DNA of 54,120 nucleotides from positions 20,992 through 75,111 of the forward strand of contig CAJUHX010000005.1 of the NCBI GenBank assembly GCA_910586455.1. The letters are read 5' to 3'. Of this stretch, positions 1 through 7,116 are shown in pieces. Under the pieces are notes generated by a model, which made no database searches, was not told the DNA's origin, and saw only the letters and a program-made list of their open reading frames with translations. Each line of letters starts with the position of its first letter. The stretch's first letter is position 1. A program made the translations under genes and the position numbers. Origin of the DNA: an uncultured Muribaculaceae bacterium. GTDB lineage: Bacteria > Bacteroidota > Bacteroidia > Bacteroidales > Muribaculaceae.

Positions 1-240
1 CAAAACTCTCTTGCAAGAAATAGACATCTCAGTGCGCAACCCTAACATCCACTCCGTATCCCTGCCGTTCACGACTCCTTTGTACCTCCCCGTCATCCCG
101 ACGGGGAGAGGCCCAAGCAGCAGCCCTCCGTCGAGGACGACGGAGGAGTACAAGAGGCGGCGCCTATTTGGGCACAGCCGGTTTACTCAGACTCTTTGCA
201 AAAATAAATTCAAAATTATCTGATATTCATATTAATTTAG
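1..240. other. Non-coding stretch with GC-rich hairpins
   Basis: I see no gene I can support here. A 70-codon open frame on the plus strand (11-223) exists, but it runs through palindromic DNA and has no promoter or recognisable domain. A perfect 9-bp inverted repeat with an AGGA loop lies at 125-146 (CCTCCGTCG and CGACGGAGG). A smaller one, CCCGTC and GACGGG, lies just upstream. The stretch is more GC-rich than the AT-rich sequence that follows it, which suggests a separate origin such as a dispersed intergenic repeat. That reading is inference. Confidence 0.45.
125..146. repeat. Perfect inverted repeat, 9-bp arms, AGGA loop
   Basis: The arms CCTCCGTCG (125-133) and CGACGGAGG (138-146) are exact reverse complements around the loop AGGA. 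No U-tract follows on either strand, so it is not an obvious intrinsic terminator. The same loop recurs in the inverted repeat at 22163-22182, which suggests a small family of intergenic palindromes. Confidence 0.6.
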
Positions 241-248
241 TAAATTTG
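241..248 (+). promoter_or_regulatory. Bacteroidetes -7 element (TAAATTTG) before the broken small gene
   Basis: TAAATTTG fits the TAnnTTTG consensus. It sits 19 bases before the ATG at 268, a normal distance for a short leader. I see no good TTTG at the -33 distance, so the promoter may be weak or dead. Confidence 0.35.
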
Positions 249-267
249 CCAATATAAACCCAAAAAT

Positions 268-542
268 ATGGCAAACCCAAACTAACTTATCTCGTTGCTA
301 TTGGAGAGATAGAACAAGCACAGAAAGCTGCGCTTAAATTGCTTATTGATATACTTTATCCTATATATTCTGACCCCTACAATCTTTCCAAGGCTGAAAC
401 TATGAACCTGGAAATACAGGCGCGACTCTCCAAAATACAAAAATTGGGCTTGTCTGTACCTTAATATGTTACAACCGGCGAAAAATTTATTGATTACATC
501 AATAATCTACCTGACGCGAAAGTACCTTATAAGGAAAAATAG
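268..542 (+). pseudogene. Remnant of a small unknown protein gene (frameshift plus in-frame stop)
   Basis: From ATG 268 the literal frame gives only MANPN and a stop. If one C is added to the CCC run at 276-278, the frame runs on as MANPKLTYLVAIGEIEQAQ and continues for 65 codons to TAA at 462-464. The same frame then stays open beyond that stop (YVTTGEKFIDYINNLPDAKV and onward) to TAG at 540-542, for about 89 sense codons in all. The conceptual protein looks real: a helical, Leu/Ile-rich core, then charged and polar segments. A -7 promoter element precedes it. I do not recognise the family. It could be a decayed gene, a sequencing error combined with a real stop, or less likely a recoded gene. 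Confidence 0.5.
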
Positions 543-643
543 TCATTGTTTCAGACGGCAAAAATTTAAATTAACTCTCTGTGAGTGCTCAGTGCGAGGT
601 TTTAGCCGTTCGCATCATACTCTAACGTGCGATGCTATACAGA

Positions 644-675
644 AAACGCCGCCCCGACAAGTCGGAGCGGCGTTT
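644..675 (-). terminator. Intrinsic terminator of the ribosomal protein operon, after rplQ
   Basis: On the minus strand, about 20 nt after the rplQ stop, AAACGCCGC-type arms (661-675 and 644-658) pair over 13 or more base pairs with one G-U, closed by a short loop. They are followed by a short U-rich stretch. The location at the end of the operon fits. Confidence 0.75.
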
Positions 676-694
676 ATCGCTATGCTGTATTTGA

Positions 695-1162
695 TTATTC
701 AGCAGCCTTTTCTTCAGCAGGAGCCTCGGCAGCGGCAACTTTTTTGCCACGCGAGCGACGAGTCTTCTTGGCTTCAGTTTTCTTGGCATCCTTGAGCATG
801 GCTTCGCTGTAGTCTACCAGCTCGATGAAGCAAGTCTTGGCGTTGTCACCCAGACGGTGTCCGGTCTTGAGGATGCGGGTGTAGCCACCGGAACGGTCAG
901 CAATCTTCTGGGCGATTTCGTTGAACAGTTCCTTGATGGCCTCCTTGTTCTGAAGGTAAGAGAACACCACGCGACGGTTGTTCATGGTGTCGTTCTTTGC
1001 GCGGTTGATCAGCGGTTCGGCATACACGCGCAGAGCCTTGGCCTTAGCAAGAGTGGTGAAGATGCGCTTGTGCATGATCAGCGAAATCGTCATGTTGGCG
1101 AGCAGCGAATCACGGTGCGCTTTCTTGCGGCTGAGGTGATTGAATTTTTTATTGTGTCTCAT
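695..1162 (-). CDS. rplQ: 50S ribosomal protein L17
   Basis: This is bL17 of the large subunit, located near the peptide exit tunnel. The N-terminus MRHNKKFNHLSRKKAHRDSL is the family signature (E. coli starts MRHRKSGRQLNR). At 155 residues it is longer than the roughly 127 of E. coli because of a C-terminal Lys/Ala/Glu-rich tail from about residue 125, a common trait in Bacteroidetes. It is the last gene of the cluster, 6 nt after rpoA, and is followed by a hairpin terminator. Confidence 0.97.
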   Translation of the reverse strand: MRHNKKFNHLSRKKAHRDSLLANMTISLIMHKRIFTTLAKAKALRVYAEPLINRAKNDTMNNRRVVFSYLQNKEAIKELFNEIAQKIADRSGGYTRILKTGHRLGDNAKTCFIELVDYSEAMLKDAKKTEAKKTRRSRGKKVAAAEAPAEEKAAE

Positions 1163-1168
1163 CGTTGA

Positions 1169-2161
1169 TTACTCTTTATCTAATTTGTACTTTGAAATGT
1201 CCATTCCGAACGAAAGGTTGAGGCTGTTGAGCAGCTCTTCGAGTTCGGTAAGCGACTTCTTTCCGAAGTTACGGAATTTAAGAAGGTCGGTCTTGTTGAA
1301 CACTACCAGTTCGGCGAGGGTTTCTACCTCGGCGGACTTGAGGCAGTTCAGAGCGCGTACGCTCAGGTCCATGTCGACAAGTTTCGACTTCAGGAGCTGG
1401 CGCATCTTCAGGATTTCCTCATCGAATTCCTCATTCTGTTCGGTTTCGGTATTTTCGATGGTGATCTTCTCGTCGGAGAAGAGCATGAAGTGGTAAATCA
1501 GAATTTTCGCGGCTTCCTTAAGTGCATCCTTGGGATGGATTGAACCGTTGGTAGTGATTTCAAGTGTAAGCTTGTCGTAGTCGGTTTTCTGGTCAACGCG
1601 ATAGTTTTCCACCGTGTACTTCACGTTCTGGATAGGGGTATAGGTCGAGTCGATGGCGATAACGTTGATGTCGTCGCCGGCGGTTTCGTTCTCCTCAGCT
1701 GGTACCCAGCTGCGGCCCTTGTTTACGGTCAGTTCGATGGTGAAAGACGCTCCCGGATCCAAATGACAAATAACGAGCTCGGGATTCATTACGTCGAATC
1801 CCTGAAGCGCATTGCTTATGTCACCGGCCTTGAACACTTCTTTACCTGATACGGTGATCGAACAACGCTCGAAGTCGGTTTCTTCTACGACCTGCTTGAG
1901 ATCTACCTTTTTGAGATTAAGGATGATGTTGGTGACATCTTCCTTAACGCCGGGGATAGTATCAAACTCGTGCTTTACGCCGTCGATTTTAATCGACGAA
2001 ATGGCGTAGCCCTCGAGCGAGGACAGCAGCACGCGTCGGAGCGCGTTGCCCACTGTGATACCATAACCCGGTTCCAAAGGCTTGAACTCAAACTTGCCAA
2101 AGAAGTTATCGGCCTCCAGCATGAGCACCTTATCGGGTTTTTGGAATGCTAATATAGCCAT
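1169..2161 (-). CDS. rpoA: DNA-directed RNA polymerase subunit alpha
   Basis: The alpha subunit dimerises to seed assembly of RNA polymerase, and its C-terminal domain contacts regulators and upstream DNA. The N-terminal assembly domain is seen in the FKPLEPGYGITVGNALRRVL segment (about residues 27-46). The C-terminal domain follows from about residue 250, with helix-hairpin-helix sequence (VRALNCLKSAEVETLAEL) and GKKSLTELEELL near the end. The length of 330 is typical. It lies between rpsD (24 nt away) and rplQ, the usual alpha-operon position, so polymerase and ribosome synthesis are coupled here. Confidence 0.98.
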   Translation of the reverse strand: MAILAFQKPDKVLMLEADNFFGKFEFKPLEPGYGITVGNALRRVLLSSLEGYAISSIKIDGVKHEFDTIPGVKEDVTNIILNLKKVDLKQVVEETDFERCSITVSGKEVFKAGDISNALQGFDVMNPELVICHLDPGASFTIELTVNKGRSWVPAEENETAGDDINVIAIDSTYTPIQNVKYTVENYRVDQKTDYDKLTLEITTNGSIHPKDALKEAAKILIYHFMLFSDEKITIENTETEQNEEFDEEILKMRQLLKSKLVDMDLSVRALNCLKSAEVETLAELVVFNKTDLLKFRNFGKKSLTELEELLNSLNLSFGMDISKYKLDKE

Positions 2162-2185
2162 GGATCTTAAGAATTTTATGCGTTA

Positions 2186-2791
2186 TTATTTAGAATAGAG
2201 CTCGACGATAAGCTGTTCTTTGATGTTTTCGGGGATGTCCTCGCGTGCGGGCACGTGGAGGAATTTACCGGCCTTGAGGGTTTCGTCCCATTCAATCCAG
2301 GGATATTTGCTGTGGTTGAAACCTGCAAGAGCATCTGCAATTACTTCGAGAGACTTCGATTTTTCGCGTACGCCCACTACGTCGCCGGGCTTTACGCTGT
2401 AAGAAGGTATGTTCACAACGGCGCCGTTTACGGTCACGTGTTTGTGAAGAACCAGCTGACGGGCAGCTGCACGGGTGGGAGCGATGCCCAGACGGAATAC
2501 TACGTTGTCAAGACGCGATTCCAGAAGCTGGAGCAGGATTTCACCGGTGATACCTTTGATACGGCTTGCTTTCTCAAACAGGTTGTGGAACTGTTTTTCG
2601 AGCACACCGTAGGTGTATTTGGCTTTCTGTTTTTCACGCAGCTGTACTCCGTATTCCGAAGTCTTGCGGCGTTTGTTCTGGCCATGCTGGCCGGGAGGGA
2701 AGTTGCGGCGCTGGAGCACTTTGTCTGGACCGAAGATGGGTTCGCCGAATTTACGTGCTATTTTGGTCTTAGGACCTGTATATCTTGCCAT
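2186..2791 (-). CDS. rpsD: 30S ribosomal protein S4
   Basis: uS4 is a primary 16S rRNA binder in 30S assembly and, in the bacteria where it has been studied, represses its own operon by binding mRNA. The start MARYTGPKTKIARKFGEPIF and the S4 RNA-binding segment around residues 92-155 (SRLDNVVFRLGIAPTRAAAR) are clear. The length of 201 is normal. Unlike its tightly packed neighbours it is preceded by a 302-nt gap rich in base-pairing potential, which suggests a dedicated regulatory leader. Confidence 0.97.
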   Translation of the reverse strand: MARYTGPKTKIARKFGEPIFGPDKVLQRRNFPPGQHGQNKRRKTSEYGVQLREKQKAKYTYGVLEKQFHNLFEKASRIKGITGEILLQLLESRLDNVVFRLGIAPTRAAARQLVLHKHVTVNGAVVNIPSYSVKPGDVVGVREKSKSLEVIADALAGFNHSKYPWIEWDETLKAGKFLHVPAREDIPENIKEQLIVELYSK

Positions 2792-3093
2792 TTTTGTTAA
2801 AAATCAGTTAAATGATAAATCTGATACTCGTGCCGGTGACAGGGTCAGCTCCGGGCGGTGCAGCCGCGACCATAGAGAGGTGATGTTTTGTATGGTCTTT
2901 TATTTCACTGCCCGGATGCCTTGTCTATGGTTACCTTTCAGTCGTCAAGATAGCGCTTGTGGTAGCAGTTGTATTGGCCGGTGGGCGAGTATGCTTTTGT
3001 TGTTTAATTGCTGGGTACTAAAAGTGAAAGCAGAGTAATAAGCCGGGCCCGGTGTAAGCTGAGCGAGCTTGCCGCGCCGACTCTAACTGATTA
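2792..3093 (-). promoter_or_regulatory. Long rpsK-rpsD intercistronic leader, possible S4-responsive RNA
   Basis: This is the longest gap in the cluster and has no credible ORF on the coding strand. In the mRNA, CCATAGA (2930-2924) and GACCATA (2897-2891) can each pair over 7 bp with overlapping parts of TCTATGGTC (2876-2868). CCGGGC (2915-2910) pairs with GCCCGG (2856-2851). One choice gives a nested hairpin and the other an H-type pseudoknot. A palindrome CCGGGCCCGG further upstream (about 3042-3051) could compete for the GC helix, and a weak ATCAG/CTGAT hairpin lies just before the rpsD start. I see no internal promoter. The regulatory role is inference from structure and position. Confidence 0.55.
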
Positions 3094-3483
3094 TTAAACT
3101 CTCCTTCTCTTGGGAGGACGGCAACCATTGTGGGGCAGCGGGGTTACGTCGATGATTTCGACTACCTTGATACCTGCACCGTCAATAGTACGGATAGCTG
3201 ATTCACGACCGTTGCCGGGACCCTTTACGTATGCCTTTACTGAGCGGAGGCCAAGATCATAGGCCACTTTTGCACAATCCTGTGCTGCCATCTGGGCGGC
3301 GTAGGGTGTATTCTTCTTTGAGCCACGGAAGCCCATCTTGCCTGCCGACGACCAGCTGATAACCTGGCCTTCGCTGTTGGCAAGACACACAATGATATTG
3401 TTGAACGAAGAGTGTACGTGAAGCTGGCCTTCTGCGCTGACTTTGACGTTTCTCTTCTTAGCTGCGACTGTTTTCTTTGCCAT
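3094..3483 (-). CDS. rpsK: 30S ribosomal protein S11
   Basis: uS11 lies on the 30S platform and helps form the mRNA exit channel and Shine-Dalgarno cleft. The family core is seen as HVHSSFNNIIV and GMGFRG-type segments, with the strongly basic C-terminus NGCRPPKRRRV. The length of 129 is normal. It starts 15 nt after rpsM, and the long rpsD leader follows it. Confidence 0.97.
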   Translation of the reverse strand: MAKKTVAAKKRNVKVSAEGQLHVHSSFNNIIVCLANSEGQVISWSSAGKMGFRGSKKNTPYAAQMAAQDCAKVAYDLGLRSVKAYVKGPGNGRESAIRTIDGAGIKVVEIIDVTPLPHNGCRPPKRRRV

Positions 3484-3498
3484 AGTTGTGTTCTACTG

Positions 3499-3879
3499 TT
3501 ATTTAGTTGCTTTCTTCTTGTTCGCAACGGTTTTCTTGCGGCCCTTGCGGGTACGTGCGTTGTTTTTGGTCGACTGACCGCGAACGGGCAGGCCGTTGCG
3601 GTGACGGATGCCACGGTAGCAACCGATGTCCATCAATCGCTTGATGTTGAGCTGGATTTCGCTGCGGAGGTCACCTTCGACTTTGTAGTCGGCGCCGATT
3701 ACTTCACGAACCTTGGCGGCCTGGGCATCTGACCAGTCTTTTACCTTGATGTTGACATCAACTTCGGCTTTCTGGAGAATGGTCTTTGCGGCGCTGCGGC
3801 CGATGCCGAAGATGTAAGTCAAGGCGATTTCACCTCTTTTGTTCTGGGGGAGGTCAACTCCCACGATTCTTACTGCCAT
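3499..3879 (-). CDS. rpsM: 30S ribosomal protein S13
   Basis: uS13 sits in the 30S head and contacts the P-site tRNA and the 50S subunit. The start MAVRIVGVDLPQNKRGEIAL, a helix-hairpin-helix-like core (YIFGIGRSAA) and the basic tail RTRKGRKKTVANKKKATK are diagnostic. The length of 126 is slightly long because of that tail. It follows rpmJ as usual. In E. coli the S4 repression site lies in front of this gene, but here the 44-nt gap before rpsM is too short for such an element. Confidence 0.97.
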   Translation of the reverse strand: MAVRIVGVDLPQNKRGEIALTYIFGIGRSAAKTILQKAEVDVNIKVKDWSDAQAAKVREVIGADYKVEGDLRSEIQLNIKRLMDIGCYRGIRHRNGLPVRGQSTKNNARTRKGRKKTVANKKKATK

Positions 3880-3923
3880 ATTTTACTTTATACGATTATT
3901 TTCTTTGCAAAAATAATGAAAAA

Positions 3924-4040
3924 TTATCCTTGACGCTGTTTGTTCTTGGGATTCTTTTTGTTAATCACATAGAGGCGTCCCTTACGACGGACAATCTTGT
4001 CGTCGGCGGTACGCTTTTTGATTGATGCTCTTACTTTCAT
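3924..4040 (-). CDS. rpmJ: 50S ribosomal protein L36, zinc-less type
   Basis: This 38-residue frame reads MKVRASIKKRTADDKIVRRK and ends NPKNKQRQG, the bL36 signature at both ends. bL36 is the smallest 50S protein and stabilises 23S rRNA domains. Zinc-binding bL36 has Cys at 11, 14 and 27 and a His near 33. Here 11 is Thr, 14 is Asp, 27 is Asn and the His is replaced by Asn in PKNKQRQG, so the ribbon is lost (a C-minus form). It lies between infA and rpsM, its normal place. Confidence 0.95.
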   Translation of the reverse strand: MKVRASIKKRTADDKIVRRKGRLYVINKKNPKNKQRQG

Positions 4041-4066
4041 GACTTTTAGTATATGGTTGTTGCTTT

Positions 4067-4285
4067 TTACTTATAGCGGAATGCAATGCGGCCTTTCGAC
4101 AGGTCGTAGGGGCTCATTTCCACGCGCACTTTGTCGCCAGGCAGGATTTTGATGTAGTGCATGCGCATCTTGCCGGAGATGTGGGCTGTGATTTCGTGGC
4201 CGTTTTCGAGTTCGACCCTGAACATTGCGTTCGACAGGGCTTCTACGATGGTGCCGTCTTGCTCGATTGCTGATTGTTTTGCCAT
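4067..4285 (-). CDS. infA: Translation initiation factor IF-1
   Basis: IF-1 binds the 30S A site during initiation together with IF-2 and IF-3. The 72-residue length is exact for the family. An OB-fold core is seen in FRVELENGHEITAHISGKMR, followed by RVEMSPYDLSKGRI. It starts 12 nt after map, within the spc-alpha junction. Confidence 0.98.
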   Translation of the reverse strand: MAKQSAIEQDGTIVEALSNAMFRVELENGHEITAHISGKMRMHYIKILPGDKVRVEMSPYDLSKGRIAFRYK

Positions 4286-4297
4286 ATTGTTCTTCTT

Positions 4298-5083
4298 CTA
4301 TTTTAAAAATTTATCGCCTATTGCCTTGTGGATGTAATCAAATGTGGTGAGCTGCTCTACTTTGCCGTCGATTATGGCGTAGGTGTGCTCGTAGTGTGCG
4401 GAGGGTTTGCGGTCTTTGGTGCGGCATGTCCAGCCGTCGCGTTCAATGACTATGTTGCGGCTGCCCATGTTAATCATGGGTTCGATGCAGATGCACATTC
4501 CGTTGCGTATCACAGCGCCGATTCCGCGGCGCCCGTAGTTGGGCACCTCAGGGTCTTCGTGCATGCTGCGTCCGATGCCGTGTCCGCACATCTCGCGCAC
4601 CACTGAATAGCCTTTGCGTTCGCAGTATGTCTGCACGGCATTGGCTATATCGCCGATTCGCTTGCCGGGCACACAGGCCTCGGCGCCGACGTACACGGCC
4701 TCGCGGGTGATACGGCACAGATCCATTAGCTCGGGAGCGACTTCGCCAACCGCAAAGGTGTAGCAACTATCGCCGTTATAGCCGTCGAGTTCTACCACAA
4801 GGTCGGTGCCTACTATGTCGCCTTCACGCAGGGTATACGACGAAGGAAAACCGTGAACCACGACCTCATTGACTTCAATACACAAGGTACCGGGGAAACC
4901 CTGGTATCCTAAACAAGCAGGCTTGCCACCATTGTCCATGATGAATTCACGGGCAATGGTGTCGAGCTTGCGTGTGGTAACACCCGGTGCTATCCACTTG
5001 GCTACTTCGCCAAGTGTCTGGCTGGTGAGTTCTGATGCTTTACGCATCAGTTCCATTTCTTCCGGTGTCTTAAGATAAATCAT
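4298..5083 (-). CDS. map: Type I methionine aminopeptidase
   Basis: This cytosolic metalloenzyme removes the initiator methionine from nascent proteins, generally when the second residue is small. All five metal ligands are present: D94 and D105 (TDLVVELDGYNGD), H168 (GHGIG), E201 (CIEPMIN) and E232 (YEHTY). H77 (VVHGFP) is the conserved substrate-side histidine. The length of 261 fits the short type I form without an N-terminal extension. It lies directly after secY; adk, often found between the two in other phyla, is missing. Confidence 0.97.
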   Translation of the reverse strand: MIYLKTPEEMELMRKASELTSQTLGEVAKWIAPGVTTRKLDTIAREFIMDNGGKPACLGYQGFPGTLCIEVNEVVVHGFPSSYTLREGDIVGTDLVVELDGYNGDSCYTFAVGEVAPELMDLCRITREAVYVGAEACVPGKRIGDIANAVQTYCERKGYSVVREMCGHGIGRSMHEDPEVPNYGRRGIGAVIRNGMCICIEPMINMGSRNIVIERDGWTCRTKDRKPSAHYEHTYAIIDGKVEQLTTFDYIHKAIGDKFLK

Positions 5084-5114
5084 TTAGAAGCGTCCTTTCT
5101 GTTCAATCCTTAGT

Positions 5115-6446
5115 TTAATAAGCCTGTCCGGTGGTGCGGCCTTTGATTTTGCCTTCCTTCATCAGGCCATCGTAGTGGTGCATCATCAGATGCGACTCTA
5201 CCTGCTGGAGGGTGTCAAGAACCACACCAACCATAATCAGCAGCGAGGTGCCGCCGAAGAACTGGGCGAAGTTCTGGCTGATTCCGAAGAAGCGGGCAAA
5301 GGCGGGCAGGATGGCTACTACGCCAAGGAATATTGAACCGGGCAAAGTGATACGCGACATTACGAGGTCGAGGTACTCGGCGGTTTTCTTGCCGGGTTTT
5401 ACGCCGGGTATGAAACCGTTGTTACGCTTCATGTCTTCTGCCATCTGGGTGGGACGCACGGTTACTGCTGTATAGAAGTAGGTGAATGCCACAATGAGCA
5501 CGAAGAACAGGACGTTGTACCAGAAACTGTTTATGTCGGTGAAAGCTCTCCAGAAACCATTCGACTGGCGGAAGCCGGCCAAGGTCATGGGAATGAACAT
5601 GATTGCCTGGGCGAAGATGATGGGCATTACGCCGGCGGCATTCACTTTCAGAGGTATGTACTGGCGGGCGCCGCCGTACTGGCGGTTGCCTACGATACGC
5701 TTGGCGTATTGTACGGGTACCTTGCGGGTGCCCTGCACCAGCAGAACTGCCATTACGGTTACGGCGAAGAGCAGTACTACTTCAACGATGAACATCACCA
5801 GACCGCCCTGTCCGGTTGCATTACCCGGCATACGGGTAATGAACTCGTAGAACAGTGCCTGCGGCAGGCGCGCGATAATACCTACAAGGATTATGAAGGA
5901 TATACCGTTGCCGATACCACGGTCGGTGATTCGTTCGCCCAGCCACATGATGAACATGGAGCCTGCGGCGAGCACTATTGTGAGATAGCAAGTGGTCCAG
6001 AGGTTGAGCTCAAAGGCACCCTGTGCCTGCATCTGGAGGTTGACCAGATAGGCAGGGGCCTGGAGCAACAGAATCAGTACAGTCAGATAACGGGTGTACT
6101 GGTTCAGCTTCTGGCGACCGCTTTCACCCTCGCGCTGCATCTTCTGGAACGAGGGCAGAATCATGCCGCACAGCTGGATAACAATCGAAGCTGTAATGTA
6201 TGGCATGATACCCAGGGCGAAGATAGAGGCCTGAGAGAACGCGCCACCTGCGAACATATCGAGGAGCTGCATCAGACCGCTGGAGTTGGTGAACTTGCCC
6301 AGCTGGTCGATGGCTTCGGTAGAGATACCGGGCAACACAACGTAGCAACCCAGGCGGTAGATAAGTACCAGCAGCAGGGTTACGAGGATGCGCTTGCGCA
6401 GCTCTTCGATAGTCCAGATGTTTTTAAGGGTTTGAATAAATCTCAT
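5115..6446 (-). CDS. secY: Protein translocase subunit SecY
   Basis: SecY is the channel of the Sec translocon in the inner membrane, used for signal-peptide proteins and membrane insertion. The 443-residue protein has the expected ten hydrophobic segments. It begins with an amphipathic helix and TM1 (VTLLLVLIYRLGCYVVLPG). The GIMPYITASIVIQL segment, in or near TM2, and the RGIGNGISFIILVGI loop are strongly conserved in the family. It lies 5 nt after rplO, so it is co-translated with the ribosomal proteins. All the secreted proteins elsewhere in this window would pass through it. Confidence 0.98.
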   Translation of the reverse strand: MRFIQTLKNIWTIEELRKRILVTLLLVLIYRLGCYVVLPGISTEAIDQLGKFTNSSGLMQLLDMFAGGAFSQASIFALGIMPYITASIVIQLCGMILPSFQKMQREGESGRQKLNQYTRYLTVLILLLQAPAYLVNLQMQAQGAFELNLWTTCYLTIVLAAGSMFIMWLGERITDRGIGNGISFIILVGIIARLPQALFYEFITRMPGNATGQGGLVMFIVEVVLLFAVTVMAVLLVQGTRKVPVQYAKRIVGNRQYGGARQYIPLKVNAAGVMPIIFAQAIMFIPMTLAGFRQSNGFWRAFTDINSFWYNVLFFVLIVAFTYFYTAVTVRPTQMAEDMKRNNGFIPGVKPGKKTAEYLDLVMSRITLPGSIFLGVVAILPAFARFFGISQNFAQFFGGTSLLIMVGVVLDTLQQVESHLMMHHYDGLMKEGKIKGRTTGQAY

Positions 6447-6451
6447 TATAA

Positions 6452-6898
6452 TCAGATTTTATTGACGGAGCCGCCGGCAGCCTCGATAGCAGCCTGTGCT
6501 GCCTGCGAGAATGCGTGGGCTTCGACGGTGAGAGCGCGGTTTACGGCACCGTTGGCAAGGATTTTCACCAGCTGGTTACGGTTGATGTAACCTGCGGCGC
6601 GGAGCTCCTCAAGACCGATCTTCTGAAGATTCTTGGCAGTTGCCAGAGTTTCGAGCAGATCGAGGTTGATTGCCTTGTAGTCCTTGCGGTTGATGTTCTT
6701 GAAGCCGAACTTGGGCAGACGTCGCTGGAGAGGCATCTGACCGCCTTCGAAACCAATCTTACGGCTGTAACCCGAGCGCGACTTGGCACCTTTATGACCA
6801 CGTGTCGAAGTACCACCCTTACCGCTACCGGGACCACGACCGATACGCTTGCCGGTCTTGACCGAGCCGACAGCGGGCTGAAGATTACTTAAATTCAT
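6452..6898 (-). CDS. rplO: 50S ribosomal protein L15
   Basis: uL15 is a 23S rRNA-binding assembly protein. The Gly-rich, basic N-terminal part (GKRIGRGPGSGKGGTSTRGH, about residues 17-36) and the FEGGQMPLQRRLPK segment are diagnostic. The length of 148 is typical. It lies between rpmD and secY. Confidence 0.97.
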   Translation of the reverse strand: MNLSNLQPAVGSVKTGKRIGRGPGSGKGGTSTRGHKGAKSRSGYSRKIGFEGGQMPLQRRLPKFGFKNINRKDYKAINLDLLETLATAKNLQKIGLEELRAAGYINRNQLVKILANGAVNRALTVEAHAFSQAAQAAIEAAGGSVNKI

Positions 6899-6924
6899 AG
6901 TTGTAATTTTTACTTCTGTTGATA

Positions 6925-7104
6925 TTAAGCGTTGGTCACTTCGACGAGGTGACGAACTTTGTTTACCATACCCATCACGCTGGGGGTGTCTTCTTTTACC
7001 ACCACGTGATTCATCTTGTGAAGGCCGAGTGCGTCGAGAGTGCGCTTCTGCACTGCCGGGCAGTTGATACGGCTCTTTATCTGTTTGATTTTGATTTGTG
7101 CCAT
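6925..7104 (-). CDS. rpmD: 50S ribosomal protein L30
   Basis: The 59-residue frame begins MAQIKIKQIKSRINCPAVQK and ends VRHLVEVTNA. It has the LGLHKMNH segment of uL30, which corresponds to LGL(R/G)xxxx in other bacteria. It packs onto 23S rRNA. It is found by reading the 218-nt interval between rpsE and rplO. The start gives 12 nt to the rpsE stop, consistent with the operon's spacing. Confidence 0.95.
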   Translation of the reverse strand: MAQIKIKQIKSRINCPAVQKRTLDALGLHKMNHVVVKEDTPSVMGMVNKVRHLVEVTNA

Positions 7105-7116
7105 GATTGAAAATTA

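Noticed and set aside
11..223. 70-codon frame at the window start
   Set aside because: It runs through palindromic GC-rich DNA with no promoter and no domain. It was kept only as a non-coding, repeat-like stretch.
466..795. 109-codon frame overlapping the rplQ terminator and the 3' end of rplQ
   Set aside because: It crosses a terminator and a certain gene on the other strand. The neighbouring frame is the better coding candidate upstream of 542.
5709..6590. 293-codon open frame antisense to secY and rplO
   Set aside because: It spans two certain genes on the other strand and its translation is biased shadow sequence.
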